Part shown: positions 53,347 to 63,693 of the stretch, one piece after another
Numbering within the stretch: position 1 is the stretch's first letter
Layout of the letters: each line of letters opens with the position of its first letter
Source: Lactobacillus sp. ESL0684
GTDB taxonomy: Bacteria; Bacillota; Bacilli; Lactobacillales; Lactobacillaceae
Assembly: GCF_029392675.1 (NCBI RefSeq)
Contig: NZ_CP113941.1
Location: 1,779,001 to 1,843,000, forward strand
DNA: 64,000 nucleotides
Direction of reading: 5' to 3'
The notes under the pieces: generated by a model
What the model was told of the DNA's origin: nothing
The model's database searches: none
What the model saw: only the letters and a program-made list of their open reading frames with translations
Position numbers and translations under genes: made by a program

Positions 53347-53362
53347 TAATTAGATTTAACAA

Positions 53363-54385
53363 TTATTCAACTGTTTGAACCCAACCTTCTGGACCAGTCT
53401 TATCACCATATTGAATGCCAATCAACTCATTGTACAGCTTAGTAGTTACCGGGCCAGTTTCGGTTTCACTATGAATAACGTGCTTCTTGCCTTCGTAAGT
53501 GATAGAGCCAACTGGTGAAATTACTGCGGCTGTCCCCATCGCACCAGCTTCTTTCATCTTGAAAGCTTCTTCCAGAGTAATTTGTCGCTCAACTGGATTC
53601 AAGCCCTGACGCTTAGCAACTTCTAACAAGGAGCGTTTAGTAATTGAAACCAAAATTGATTTAGATTTTGGGGTTACAAATTGACCATCTTGAGTAATAC
53701 CAAAGAAATTGGCCCCGCCAAATTCATCGACATACTTATGTTCACGCGGATCAAGATATAAACAATCTGCAAAACCTGCCTCATGTCCTTCAACTGTCGG
53801 CAGCAGACTGCTGGCATAATTACCTGAAGTCTTAGCTTGACCAGTACCAGCATATGCGGCCCGATCGTATTCACTAACAACATAGGCAGCAGGATTTAAT
53901 CCTTTAATATATGCACCTACTGGTGTAGCAAACATGCGCATAGTATATTCACTTGCAGCTTCAACACCTAAAACCTTTGAAGTACCAATCATATAAGGTC
54001 GAATATACAAAGTCGCACCACTTTCATAAGGTGGTACAAACTCTTCGTTAGCCTTAACAACTTCTTTAACAGCTTCTACAAACTTATCTTCTGGATATGC
54101 AGGCATTGCCAAACGCTCAGCTGACAAAGCAAAACGATGCGCATTCTGATCAGGACGAAAGAGATTAATCTTGCCATCTTTACGTCGGTAGGCCTTTAAC
54201 CCTTCAAAAATCTCTTGGCCATAGTGCAAGACTTCAGCACCCTCAGACAAAGTTACGGTTGACTCTTGTGTCAACTTACCTTCTTGCCATTGACCATCTT
54301 TATATTTAGCCTCAAATCGATACGGTAAATCACGATATTTAAAACCTAAATCATTCCAATCAAGATCTGCTACTTTTTGTTTCAT
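53363..54385 (-). CDS. ilvE: Branched-chain amino-acid aminotransferase
   Basis: IlvE transfers amino groups between branched-chain amino acids and 2-ketoglutarate. The start at ATG 54385 (MKQKVADLDWNDLGFKYRD) is preferred over a GTG 9 bp upstream. The 340-residue fold-IV PLP enzyme has 'LHYGQEIFEGLKAYRRKDG', the PLP lysine in 'GTGQAKTSGNYASSLLP', and 'MGTAAVISPVGSITYEG'. It stands alone, with no ilv biosynthesis genes nearby, so it probably works in amino-acid catabolism and aroma formation. No T-box is visible in the short leader. Confidence 0.95.
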   Translation of the reverse strand: MKQKVADLDWNDLGFKYRDLPYRFEAKYKDGQWQEGKLTQESTVTLSEGAEVLHYGQEIFEGLKAYRRKDGKINLFRPDQNAHRFALSAERLAMPAYPEDKFVEAVKEVVKANEEFVPPYESGATLYIRPYMIGTSKVLGVEAASEYTMRMFATPVGAYIKGLNPAAYVVSEYDRAAYAGTGQAKTSGNYASSLLPTVEGHEAGFADCLYLDPREHKYVDEFGGANFFGITQDGQFVTPKSKSILVSITKRSLLEVAKRQGLNPVERQITLEEAFKMKEAGAMGTAAVISPVGSITYEGKKHVIHSETETGPVTTKLYNELIGIQYGDKTGPEGWVQTVE

Positions 54386-54568
54386 TAGATGCACCCCACA
54401 ATAAGTTATTACTATCTATAAAATCCAGTTAGAGCCATTCAACAAATCACTCTAATTAATTTCATAATTATTTAATTGCTAATTAATTTAAACCATAATT
54501 ACCTTATTGTCAATACCTTTTCCTAACTTACATAGGAGTTAAAAAATGCGGTAGTTTACAATTTTGAT

Positions 54569-55888
54569 CTAACCTAATGGATCCCAAACAGGTAGGTTTT
54601 CAGTAATTGGTCCTGCTGCTAGCTCTTGTTGCTGCTTAGTCAGATACCGTTTATGAACTGCCACTTCATAAACATAATCATTGAACCAATCATTGTTCAT
54701 TACAAAAAAGCCCTGATCTCCGACTTGATCACCCCAAGAATTCTCAACTTTCCAGCGGCGAATCTTACCGTGGTCCTCATCTACCCCAACAAAAGTCATT
54801 GCATGTGAAAAGTTAGCTTCACCAGTACGTAAACGATCTGCCTTAGACATCTTTAAATCAACATCAAATAAGTCACTAAATTGATAAAGCTCTGAGTCAA
54901 GCAACCCTTCTTGGCGATGCATCTGTTGTAAAACATCATTACCAAACCAGACTGCTTCCCCATCTTTTAGCTGCTTAACCGTCGCAGAAGCCAAATATTC
55001 CATTGGCACATTCAACAACCTGATTTCTCCACCACCAGCCACATTGTTATCAGCTGGTATACCATACAATTTATTATATTCATGATTAGGCGAGTTAGTT
55101 AATACCACATAATCAGAAAAATTCACTTCTGCTAAATATTTATGAAAAAAGCTGGTAGGTGTTAGATCACGATCAAGATGGTAGCTTCCATTGTCATCAC
55201 GATATTCAAAGTCAAATTTTCGTGGTGGTTCACCCACAGCCATTGCTGTCATGCGATACACTTCATTCAAGAATTGCTTTTGAGTTCGGACTAATTTCTC
55301 ATCCTCACCTGCCTGCTTTAATTGCCGTAAAACTAATGCATCTTTTTTCAATTTTTTACCTAAAACAAGCTTCAAGGCATCAGTATGATTGGTATTGAAA
55401 TTCTCAGGCATTACTGACGTTGGCACAACACCATACTTTTCAATTAATGAAACAGCCAATTGAAAATGACCACCATCTTGACCTGCACTAGCCAGATACT
55501 TTCTTACTTCTGGTGTTTCTAAAGACTGATCCGCAGACTCAATAATGTGATTATAAAAAATATTGGCACGTTCAATCTTATCCCAGAAAAAATTATAGGC
55601 TTGTGAAAAAGTAAAATTCTTAACATGATATTGTTTGCCAAAAATATGTCGCAATACATTCAAAGCCGCAAACTCCCAACAGCGTCCTGATTGCTGCTGA
55701 GCCGTAACATTCTGCGTTGGCAACTCTACTGAAAAAACCCGATCTAGTTCAACTTTTGCGCGATCATTATATGCAGCCGCATAAATTCCACTACGACCCG
55801 TGGCACGTGCAATTACCTGATTTTTTGGATCGCTATTAAAATCAGCTGAAAATTCTGCTATTTCTTGATTAGTTATCTCGTGTCCCAT
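54569..55888 (-). CDS. pepC: C1-family aminopeptidase/peptidase (PepC/PepG type)
   Basis: This is a cytoplasmic cysteine peptidase of the bleomycin-hydrolase family that trims imported peptides. The 439-residue protein has the catalytic Cys in 'TAQQQSGRCWEFAALNVLRH', His in 'NFSHAMTFVGVDE' and Asn in 'WKVENSWGD'. It ends 'ENLPVWDPLG', close to the usual PepC tail that sits in the active site and sets aminopeptidase action. Lactobacilli also have a near-identical endopeptidase, PepG, and the sequence alone does not separate them with certainty. Confidence 0.9.
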   Translation of the reverse strand: MGHEITNQEIAEFSADFNSDPKNQVIARATGRSGIYAAAYNDRAKVELDRVFSVELPTQNVTAQQQSGRCWEFAALNVLRHIFGKQYHVKNFTFSQAYNFFWDKIERANIFYNHIIESADQSLETPEVRKYLASAGQDGGHFQLAVSLIEKYGVVPTSVMPENFNTNHTDALKLVLGKKLKKDALVLRQLKQAGEDEKLVRTQKQFLNEVYRMTAMAVGEPPRKFDFEYRDDNGSYHLDRDLTPTSFFHKYLAEVNFSDYVVLTNSPNHEYNKLYGIPADNNVAGGGEIRLLNVPMEYLASATVKQLKDGEAVWFGNDVLQQMHRQEGLLDSELYQFSDLFDVDLKMSKADRLRTGEANFSHAMTFVGVDEDHGKIRRWKVENSWGDQVGDQGFFVMNNDWFNDYVYEVAVHKRYLTKQQQELAAGPITENLPVWDPLG

Positions 55889-56072
55889 AATCCTTGTCTC
55901 CTTTTTAATATTTTTATAATTATATCATTGCCTACAAATAAGTAAAGTCAAGCTGACTCTTTAACTCATAATAAAGCTGCCAAAATAACTTAAAATTATA
56001 TTTGATTTTTAATAATTATCTATATATAATGATGAGAATTCAAATATTTTTAGTTGATAGGAGTTGATGAAT

Positions 56073-57824
56073 ATGAATAAACTAAAATTGAGTCATTCAC
56101 TAGTGCTTACCTTAGCAGTTATGTTATTAACTGCATGTGGTAATACTAAAAATAATAGTGACCAAGCAGTTAAAACGGCCAAAACGTTTCCTAGTGCCAT
56201 GCCCAAAAAGAAAGTTCACCAAGGGGGAACTCTAAAAATTGCGGCCGAAACTGACACCCCATTTACCGGTATTTTTACTAATACGCTTTCTACTGCACAA
56301 ATCGACAGAGACGTAGTTGCGTTCGGTCAAGAAGCATTATTTGCAACTGACGATAATTACCAAATTACCGATCGCGGTGCTGCTATTTTAAAAACTAATG
56401 TTAAGCAAAAAACTATAACAATTAAAGTTAAGCCAGGTATCAAGTGGTCAGATGGTAAAGAAGTTGTAGCCAAAGATGTTGAATATCCATATGAAATCAT
56501 TGCTAATAAACAAACTAAAAGTCAGCGTTACACCGGAAGCATCGCCAATATTCAAGGAATTTCAGAATATCACAATGGCCAATCCCCAACCATTTCTGGA
56601 ATTAAAATGCCTGATGGCCCTAATGGCAAAACCGTAGTCATTCACTTTAAGAAGATGAAGCCAGGAATGTCCCAATCAGGTAACGGTTATTTCTGGGAAA
56701 ATGCCGAACCATACCATTATTTAAAGAATGTTCCATTTAATAAACTAGAATCTTGTGACCAGATTCGTAAAAAGCCATTATTCTTTGGACCATTTCAAGT
56801 TGAAAAAGTCGTCCGTGGGCAATCCATCACTTGGACTCCAAATAAATATTACTGGCGAGGAAAGCCTAAACTAGCTAAAATTGTAATTTCAACTGTTGCG
56901 CCCAATTCAGTTTCACAGGCAATTAAAAATCACAAATTTGACGTAGCAGACGTGATTAACACCCAATGGACTAATGTTAAAAATACTAAAAACGTAACTT
57001 TTGTTGCTAATTTAGCTTTACAATATCATTATTTATCTTTCAAAGTTGGTAAATGGGACAGCCACGCCAACAAAAACGTAATGAATCCTAACGCCAAGAT
57101 GAATAATAAGTCTCTGCGACAGGCAATCGGTTATGCAATGAATATCGATGCCGTAAACAAACGCTATACTAATGGACTTACCTTCTACGTTCCAACCTTA
57201 GTTCTATCCCAATTCGGTGATTATTTCGATAAAAATGCCCGTAAGTATAACTACAACCTTAAAAAGGCTAACAAGCTATTAGATCAGGCTGGCTACAAAA
57301 AGAAGGGCAAATGGCGTACCCAACCCAATGGAAAGCCTTTGACAATTACTTTTGCGGCAATGAGTGGTGATACAACTCAGGAGCCTATCGTACAAAATTA
57401 TTTGCAACAATGGCATAAAATTGGTCTCAATGTAAAATTACTAAATGGTCGGTTGACTGAATTTAATTCTTTTTATGATAAAGTGCAGCATGATGATCCT
57501 AAAATCGATATGTTTCTAGCTGGTTGGGCTCTATCAACCGAACCATCACCCAACGATTACTATAATGAAAAAGCGCCTTATAATTATGGCAGATTCGTAA
57601 CAGCTAAAAACAATAGACTATTAGCAGAAATTGATTCTGAAAAGTCATTTGATCATAGCTATCGGGTAAAGAAGTTTCACGAATGGCAACGATATATGTT
57701 AGATCAGGCATATGTATTACCAGTTGATGACCAGTATAAAATTACTGCAGTTAACGATAAAATTAGTGGTTATTCTAAAAAACCTTCTTGGACTGGTTGG
57801 TATAATGTTGGTTTTACCAAATAA
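56073..57824 (+). CDS. oppA: Oligopeptide-binding lipoprotein (OppA/SBP family 5)
   Basis: The ATG at 56073 has AGGAG 9 nt upstream. The 583-residue protein begins with a lipoprotein signal (MNKLKLSHSLVLTLAVML, lipobox L-T-A-C about residue 22) and a solute-binding family 5 body: 'GGTLKIAAETDTPFTGIFT', 'IKVKPGIKWSDGKEVVAKDV', 'SLRQAIGYAMNIDAVNKRYT' and 'LDQAYVLPVDDQYKITAVND' at the end. It captures peptides outside the cell for an Opp permease. No oppBCDF genes are adjacent, so it is a solo receptor that must share a permease encoded elsewhere. Confidence 0.92.
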   Translation: MNKLKLSHSLVLTLAVMLLTACGNTKNNSDQAVKTAKTFPSAMPKKKVHQGGTLKIAAETDTPFTGIFTNTLSTAQIDRDVVAFGQEALFATDDNYQITDRGAAILKTNVKQKTITIKVKPGIKWSDGKEVVAKDVEYPYEIIANKQTKSQRYTGSIANIQGISEYHNGQSPTISGIKMPDGPNGKTVVIHFKKMKPGMSQSGNGYFWENAEPYHYLKNVPFNKLESCDQIRKKPLFFGPFQVEKVVRGQSITWTPNKYYWRGKPKLAKIVISTVAPNSVSQAIKNHKFDVADVINTQWTNVKNTKNVTFVANLALQYHYLSFKVGKWDSHANKNVMNPNAKMNNKSLRQAIGYAMNIDAVNKRYTNGLTFYVPTLVLSQFGDYFDKNARKYNYNLKKANKLLDQAGYKKKGKWRTQPNGKPLTITFAAMSGDTTQEPIVQNYLQQWHKIGLNVKLLNGRLTEFNSFYDKVQHDDPKIDMFLAGWALSTEPSPNDYYNEKAPYNYGRFVTAKNNRLLAEIDSEKSFDHSYRVKKFHEWQRYMLDQAYVLPVDDQYKITAVNDKISGYSKKPSWTGWYNVGFTK

Positions 57825-58022
57825 AATCTAAAGATAACTGATCTATATAATGATAATTTATCCAGAGCCAAAGTCATTAAATTGAGCCAAAAACTCTTGT
57901 TTATGCAAAATAAAAAGCCCTTGACTCTAACATCAAAGGCTTCAATAGAAACTTTACAAATTGCTCAATGCTTGTACGCAAACCTTGCTCTCATCTAATA
58001 CATATTATGTCAGCTTTTTAAT

Positions 58023-58072
58023 AAATATATAGAAAAAGACACGAGTAACATCGTGTCTTTTTCTATATATTT
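58023..58072. terminator. Very long perfect hairpin terminator
   Basis: Left arm 58023-58044 and right arm 58051-58072 are exact inverted repeats of 22 bp with a 6-nt loop (GTAACA). The stem contains an A-run and T-run, so it can act in both directions. It is next to the clpL stop. Confidence 0.85.
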
Positions 58073-58077
58073 AGTTT

Positions 58078-60144
58078 TTACTTCTTAGATTCACTAATCG
58101 TTAAAATCGGCTCGCCATTTAGATAAATATGTTCTTTATCAGCAGTAAATTTAGCTTCCTTAGTATCTGGCTTTTGCATAAGTAATTTTGCAATCGGTGT
58201 TTCTAGATCTTGCTCAACTACCCGACGCAGTGGACGTGCACCAAATTCTTTATCATAGCCTTTTTTGGCTAAATATGACTTAGTTTCACGTGAAACTCCA
58301 ACTTTGACATTTCTCTTAGCCAAAACAGTTTTAACGTGCTCAATATAAATATCAATAATCTTAGTCATATCTTGTTCATTAAGCGAATTAAACGGCACAA
58401 TGGCATCTAATCGATTCAAAAATTCAGGTCTAAAGTAAGCCTCTAAGGCTTTAATCAGCTTGTCATGATCAACTTTGCCATCTTCGAGCAGTTTGTCAGA
58501 ATATCCAGCATTCGACGTCATAATTAAAATCGTATCTGTAAAGGAGACTGTTCTGCCCTGTGCGTCAGTTAGCCGCCCATCATCCATTATCTGCAGCAAA
58601 GCATTGAAGACTTGTGGGTTAGCCTTTTCAATTTCATCAAATAAAATCAAACTATATGGATCGTGACGGACCTTTTCAGTCAGTTGGCCACCTTCACCAT
58701 AGCCAACATATCCAGGAGCTGACCCGATTAACTTATTAACTGCCATTTGATCTTGGTACTCAGACATATCTAAACGGATCAAATGATTCTCACCACCAAA
58801 TAATTGAATGGCTAATTGTTTAGCCAATTCGGTTTTACCAACGCCCGTTGGACCCGTTAATAAGAATGACCCAGTTGGTCGATTACTATCTTTAAAGATT
58901 TGCTTACGAGCGATCGCATCAGTAATGATATCCACGGCATTATCTTGGTCAATGACAGCCTGCTTTAATTTTTTAGCTAAATTAATATTTTGTTGACCTT
59001 CATCAGCATGCAGTTCACTCATCGGAATCTTAGTTCTAGCTTCAATCAAGGCATAGATATCTTCATCAGTAACCCGCGGTGTTACTTCATCTTCTACCTG
59101 CTTAATTTGCTCATGCAATTCGGAAATTTGTTTTTTAAGCTCGCTAGCTTTGGCATAGTCTTCTTTTTTAGCAGCTGCCGACTTTTCAGTTTCAAGGTGG
59201 TGAATTTGTTTTTGCAAACTAGCCTTGTCTTTAGGAACTGTATCTAAACCTTTCTTAGCACCCGCTTCATCCATGATGTCGATTGCTTTATCAGGTAAAT
59301 AGCGCCCTTGAAGATACCGCTGTGACAATTCAACTGCTAGCCGCAAAGCACTATCATCATACTTCACATGATGAAATTCTTCATATTTAGGCTTCAAACC
59401 TTCCAAAATTTTGATTGTTACTTCGGCTGAAGGCTCTGGCACTTGCACAGCTTGAAAACGACGAGCTAACGCTGCATCATTTTCAATTCTGCGGTATTCA
59501 CTAGTTGTTGTTGCACCAATTAAATTCAAGTCACCACTAGCTAAAGCCGGCTTTAAAATATTAGCTGCATCACCATTGTTATTTTCTGAATCAGTTGATC
59601 CTGCACCAACAATGTTATGCAATTCATCAATAAACAAAATAATATTAGGATCTTCTTTAGCCTGATCTATCACTTTTTTAAGCCGTTCCTCAAAGCTACC
59701 ACGCAAGCTTGATCCAGCCACCATATCATTAATATTTATCGCAATAATATGCTTATTTTTCATTTTATCTGGGACATTGCCACTAGCAATCTTTTCAGCT
59801 AAACCTTCAACAATTGAAGTTTTACCAACACCAGCAGGTCCTACTAAAACTGGATTATTCTTTTTGCGTCTACTAAGGATTTCAATAGTTGCTTGAATCT
59901 GCTCATCACGACCAATCACTGGGTCATATTTATTTTTCTTTGCTTGCTCAACTAAATCAACACCAATCGGCTTCTCTGGTTGTTGACCATCAGCTTGTCC
60001 ATCTTCTGAAGCATTTTGGAAGTCCGGATTCATGTTAGCGTAATGCCTAGGAGCCGAATTATTGCTCTGCCCAGAATTACTGTTAAAGAAAGAATTGTTT
60101 AATTCGTTAAATAAATTGTCAAAGTCGCTGTCAAAATATGCCAT
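58078..60144 (-). CDS. clpL: ClpL-like AAA+ chaperone ATPase
   Basis: The 688-residue protein has an Asn/Gly-rich N-terminus ([18 protein letters not shown]) and two AAA+ modules. Walker A motifs are 'GPAGVGKTS' (about 102-110) and 'GPTGVGKTE', Walker B 'ILFIDELHN' and '[10 protein letters not shown]'. A UVR-type coiled coil ('[19 protein letters not shown]') lies between. It lacks the N-terminal zinc finger of ClpE and shows no L/I/V-G-F loop for docking to ClpP after '[14 protein letters not shown]', so it is probably a ClpL-type disaggregase, not a protease subunit. It is monocistronic with no CtsR box or CIRCE seen. Confidence 0.85.
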   Translation of the reverse strand: MAYFDSDFDNLFNELNNSFFNSNSGQSNNSAPRHYANMNPDFQNASEDGQADGQQPEKPIGVDLVEQAKKNKYDPVIGRDEQIQATIEILSRRKKNNPVLVGPAGVGKTSIVEGLAEKIASGNVPDKMKNKHIIAININDMVAGSSLRGSFEERLKKVIDQAKEDPNIILFIDELHNIVGAGSTDSENNNGDAANILKPALASGDLNLIGATTTSEYRRIENDAALARRFQAVQVPEPSAEVTIKILEGLKPKYEEFHHVKYDDSALRLAVELSQRYLQGRYLPDKAIDIMDEAGAKKGLDTVPKDKASLQKQIHHLETEKSAAAKKEDYAKASELKKQISELHEQIKQVEDEVTPRVTDEDIYALIEARTKIPMSELHADEGQQNINLAKKLKQAVIDQDNAVDIITDAIARKQIFKDSNRPTGSFLLTGPTGVGKTELAKQLAIQLFGGENHLIRLDMSEYQDQMAVNKLIGSAPGYVGYGEGGQLTEKVRHDPYSLILFDEIEKANPQVFNALLQIMDDGRLTDAQGRTVSFTDTILIMTSNAGYSDKLLEDGKVDHDKLIKALEAYFRPEFLNRLDAIVPFNSLNEQDMTKIIDIYIEHVKTVLAKRNVKVGVSRETKSYLAKKGYDKEFGARPLRRVVEQDLETPIAKLLMQKPDTKEAKFTADKEHIYLNGEPILTISESKK

Positions 60145-60184
60145 CTAAAAACACCCCTTATTTATAGTTGTTAAATATCATAAC

Positions 60185-60211
60185 GTATAGCTTTCTTAGT
60201 GATTGCTATAC
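60185..60211. promoter_or_regulatory. Inverted repeat upstream of clpL
   Basis: GTATAGC and GCTATAC are exact 7-bp arms 13 bp apart, 41-67 bp upstream of the clpL start. It does not match CtsR or HrcA sites, and the binding protein is unknown. Confidence 0.3.
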
Positions 60212-60274
60212 CTCTATTTCTCAGTATAATAGGTTGCTTAATGAGAACAAACTATTTTGCTCAATGCAATACAG

Positions 60275-62833
60275 CTATTTGATTTTAGTATTATTTAAGT
60301 TATCAGCATATAATTTAAAGTGCTTATTTAAATATTTAGCAGTCAAACTTTCCTGACCCTCAGCAACTGCTCGTGGCATCCCACTGGCAACAATTTTACC
60401 GCCATTAGTACCACCACGCGGTCCCAAGTCAATCATATAATCACTATTAGCAATCATATCCAAGTCATGAGTAATTGTAATAATGGTAGCATGCTGATCT
60501 AGCAACTTTTGAAAGACTGCTAACAATACTCGGACATCGCTAGGATGTAAGCCAACAGTTGGTTCATCAAAGATGAATAGACAGTTCTTTTGCTCATGAT
60601 GTAAATGGCTAGTTAGCTTTAATCTTTGTGCTTCTCCGCCCGATAGTGCTGGTGTAGCTTCACCCAAGTGCAGATACCCTAATCCCATATCATGCAGCGT
60701 AATAATTGTTTTTTGAATTGCTGGTTCATCCTTAAATAAGCCTAACTGCAGTAGCTCATCAACTGAATAAGCTAAAACATCTGCAATACTCAAGTTATGC
60801 CACTTCACTTGCAAAACGGCTTGATTATAACGTCGTCCGCCACAAGCAGAACAGGTTTCAACCATATCAGGCAAATATTGAATATCCAGCGTTGTCTCAC
60901 CTGTACCCCCGCAAACCGGACAAGCACCTGCCTTATTATTATAAGAAAAATTGGTTGAACTATATCCCAATTTACGTGCCAACGGCTGTTTAGCAAATAA
61001 CTTTCGCAAATTAGTCATAATATCCGTATAAGTTGCCACAGTTGAGCGTTGATTTTTGCCAACCGGACTAGAGTCAACGCTAATTACCTTTTTAATTCCA
61101 CCAGAATTCAAATCAGTTACCCACTCAGGGCCATTCTGACGCTGTTCTTGGGCTTTTAATGCTGGTAACAAAGAATCAAGTATCAGCGTAGTTTTACCTG
61201 CACCAGAAAAACCACTGACGGCTGTCAGCCGACCTATGGGAATTTGAACATGAACATGGTCCAAATTAAAGTGGTTAGCAACTGTCAATGTCATTTGTCC
61301 CGCATTAAACAACTCTTCTGGCTCACTTTGCGGTCTCACCATTAACGGAGCGGAACCAGTTAAATATGGTCCAATTAGCGACTTACTATTCTGACGCAAT
61401 TGCTTAGGTGCCCCTTGGCTAACTACTTGCCCACCATTTGCACCAGATCCCGGTCCAATTTCAATTACCCAATCTGCGGCATCAATAATTGCAGTTTCAT
61501 GATCGACAACCACCAAAGAATTACCTTGATCAACCAGCTGATGAAAAACGTCAATCAAGCCAGCTACATTATCTGGATGCAGACCAACTGATGGCTCATC
61601 CAAAACGTAAAGTACACCAGTTGTCTGCGTTCGCAGAGTTCGTCCTAACTGGATCCGCTGTAACTCACCAGTTGATAAACTACTGGCTTTACGGGCAATC
61701 TCCAAATAATCCAATCCGAGTTTAATTAGCGGCTTAACCAAGTGCAGCAATTCTTTCGTCAAATTTTGGGCTAACTGCTGCATATCTGCTGGAAGCCAGT
61801 CCAAAATGGCTGCCACGTAATCTGGCAATTCTCCTAACGTTAATTGCTCTGCTTCAACGATATTTTTGCCTGCAACTAGCTGCTGCCAACGACTTGGATC
61901 GATTCGTTTACCCTGACAACGCGGGCAGGTACTAAAATGATAAAAATTATTAATTCGAGCCAAACCGCGCTCTGTCTTAGTAGTTTTACGGGAATTAATC
62001 ACCGCATTATAGGCATTCTCATACAGGGCATCTAAGTGATAAACTCGGCCCGTCTTAGTTGGTATATCTACCGGCACCTTACGTTCATCACCATGCAAAA
62101 CCAATTCTTTTTCTTGATCACTTAATTCACGATATGGAATATCAGTCCGCACGCCTAATTCACGCGCAATCCGCCACATCCAATTTCGTCCAGGAATTTG
62201 CCAAGTTGCAACCGCCCCGTTTTCTAATGACAAATTTTCATCCGCAATAATTTTGCGGTCATCAATTTGCTCAACAGTACCTAGTCCCTGACATTTTTGA
62301 CAAGCACCTGTCGAATTAAAGGCAAAGTCTTCTGCGCTAAAAGCCATAAATTCAACTCCGCAAGTTGGGCAAGTAATTTTCCCCATTGCTTCGCCACTTA
62401 AGTCCATCGCTTGTGCAATTTTAATTGTCGGCGGTATTCGGTGCCCATTAGGACAAACTGGTGAACCAAGTCTAGAAAAAATCAACCGCAAAACATTAAA
62501 AATTTCAGTTACTGTTCCAACAGTTGAACGCACCCCAGGAACAGTTGGTCGCTGTTTCAATGCCAAAGCCGAGGGAATATGGCGCACCTCATCAACCTGC
62601 GCCCGTCCTGCCTGACCAATTCGCCTCCTAGTGTAGGTTGCCAGTGAATCAAGATAACGCCTTGAGCCTTCTGCATATAAAATTCCTAACGCTAAACTCG
62701 ATTTTCCCGAACCACTAGGTCCCGAAATTGCAACGAATCTATGTAACGGAATATTAACTTTGATATTTTTCAGATTATTAACCCGACCGCCAATTACTTC
62801 AATCTCGGTGGGTTGCTCGGCATAGTTCATCAT
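60275..62833 (-). CDS. UvrA-like ABC ATPase lacking the UvrB-binding domain (UvrA2 type)
   Basis: The 852-residue protein has two ABC modules like UvrA: Walker A 'GPSGSGKSSLALGILYAEG' and 'GFSGAGKTTLILDSLLP', with LSGGEAQRLKL-type signatures ('SLSTGELQRIQLGRTL' and 'ALSGGEAQRLKLTSHL'). Zinc motifs are 'CPTCGVEF', 'CQKCQGLG', 'CPVCGGTG' and 'CSACGGRRYN'. After 'GSPVCPNGHRIPPTIKI' it goes straight to the zinc module, so the UvrB-binding insert of canonical UvrA (about 940 residues) is missing. Such UvrA2/DrrC-like proteins are linked to tolerance of DNA-binding drugs. Its ATG overlaps the DUF915 stop by one base. Confidence 0.9.
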   Translation of the reverse strand: MMNYAEQPTEIEVIGGRVNNLKNIKVNIPLHRFVAISGPSGSGKSSLALGILYAEGSRRYLDSLATYTRRRIGQAGRAQVDEVRHIPSALALKQRPTVPGVRSTVGTVTEIFNVLRLIFSRLGSPVCPNGHRIPPTIKIAQAMDLSGEAMGKITCPTCGVEFMAFSAEDFAFNSTGACQKCQGLGTVEQIDDRKIIADENLSLENGAVATWQIPGRNWMWRIARELGVRTDIPYRELSDQEKELVLHGDERKVPVDIPTKTGRVYHLDALYENAYNAVINSRKTTKTERGLARINNFYHFSTCPRCQGKRIDPSRWQQLVAGKNIVEAEQLTLGELPDYVAAILDWLPADMQQLAQNLTKELLHLVKPLIKLGLDYLEIARKASSLSTGELQRIQLGRTLRTQTTGVLYVLDEPSVGLHPDNVAGLIDVFHQLVDQGNSLVVVDHETAIIDAADWVIEIGPGSGANGGQVVSQGAPKQLRQNSKSLIGPYLTGSAPLMVRPQSEPEELFNAGQMTLTVANHFNLDHVHVQIPIGRLTAVSGFSGAGKTTLILDSLLPALKAQEQRQNGPEWVTDLNSGGIKKVISVDSSPVGKNQRSTVATYTDIMTNLRKLFAKQPLARKLGYSSTNFSYNNKAGACPVCGGTGETTLDIQYLPDMVETCSACGGRRYNQAVLQVKWHNLSIADVLAYSVDELLQLGLFKDEPAIQKTIITLHDMGLGYLHLGEATPALSGGEAQRLKLTSHLHHEQKNCLFIFDEPTVGLHPSDVRVLLAVFQKLLDQHATIITITHDLDMIANSDYMIDLGPRGGTNGGKIVASGMPRAVAEGQESLTAKYLNKHFKLYADNLNNTKIK

Positions 62834-63693
62834 TAATCATCCTTTTCCTTGTTATCTTTAGGCGGCTTATCATTTTCTAAAAGATATTGCTGAATTACTT
62901 GAATTATTTGTTTATTTTGCGGTAGTTCTGAGTGATCAGCTTTTTCACCAGTAACCATTACTGCAGTATAGGCTTTAACTTGATTTTGAAAAATAAACTT
63001 ACCAGCAGCCACACTAGTCTCTGGAACAATCCCATCTGATTCATAATTTTTACCACCATAAAGTGAATAAACTTTTAGATTATGTGGTAACTTATTCCGC
63101 TTTTTAATAAAATCAGCCAACATCTGCGTATGATTATTAGGGTTATTTTCAGTAAAATTATATGGCGTACCTAAAGTCATCAAGCACTTCATCTTAGTTT
63201 CACTGGCATATTGCTGATAATAGTGTTCCAACCAATATGTCCAAATTAACCCACCATTTGAATGACCAAATACCTTAAAATTATTAAATTTATAATTTTC
63301 CATTAGCGACTTAAAAGCAACATCTAGCCATTGCGATTGCTTTTTAATATTGGCATAGCCATCTTTATTATTATCAAAACCAATAATGATGAATGGTTCC
63401 TGATCGTTTTTATTAATTGAGCCGCGATAAGTTAATTTTGCTTCACGTGAAACAGTAATTTTTAAGACGCTATGCTTTTTGGCGGTCGTCTGATTAAGTT
63501 GGTCAATTAACTCGTTAAAGCGTTCCGTTGTAGCACTTGACCCAGGTACCATGATTACTGGTGATAATAGCGATTTGCTCCGCTGAGCCCTCGTATTATT
63601 GGCTTGTTTCATCCAGGCATAGCCAGGTATTTCTAACAAAATCAGAATGGTCAACAATAATAAAAGCCACTTTAAATTTTTATTTTTGAACAT
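62833..63693 (-). CDS. DUF915 alpha/beta hydrolase, membrane-anchored or secreted
   Basis: The start at 63693 (MFKNKNLKWLLLLLTILI) overlaps the end of the EIIC gene by 14 bp. The 286-residue protein has an N-terminal membrane helix or signal (about 9-25) and an alpha/beta-hydrolase domain: 'VIMVPGSSATTERFNELI' (oxyanion region), nucleophile elbow 'KVFGHSNGGLIWTYW' (G-H-S-N-G), 'LMTLGTPYNF', catalytic Asp in 'YESDGIVPETS' and His in 'EKADHSELPQN'. This is the DUF915 pattern of Lactobacillales esterase-like proteins, with no known substrate. It is coupled to a UvrA2 gene. Confidence 0.88.
   Translation of the reverse strand: MFKNKNLKWLLLLLTILILLEIPGYAWMKQANNTRAQRSKSLLSPVIMVPGSSATTERFNELIDQLNQTTAKKHSVLKITVSREAKLTYRGSINKNDQEPFIIIGFDNNKDGYANIKKQSQWLDVAFKSLMENYKFNNFKVFGHSNGGLIWTYWLEHYYQQYASETKMKCLMTLGTPYNFTENNPNNHTQMLADFIKKRNKLPHNLKVYSLYGGKNYESDGIVPETSVAAGKFIFQNQVKAYTAVMVTGEKADHSELPQNKQIIQVIQQYLLENDKPPKDNKEKDD

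Noticed and set aside
54386-54568. T-box or other leader riboswitch ahead of ilvE
   Set aside because: The spacer is short and contains no T-box sequence (TGGNACCGCG) or specifier-like hairpin.
60145-60274. CtsR or CIRCE site ahead of clpL
   Set aside because: No GGTCAAA-type tandem heptads and no TTAGCACTC repeat were found on either strand.
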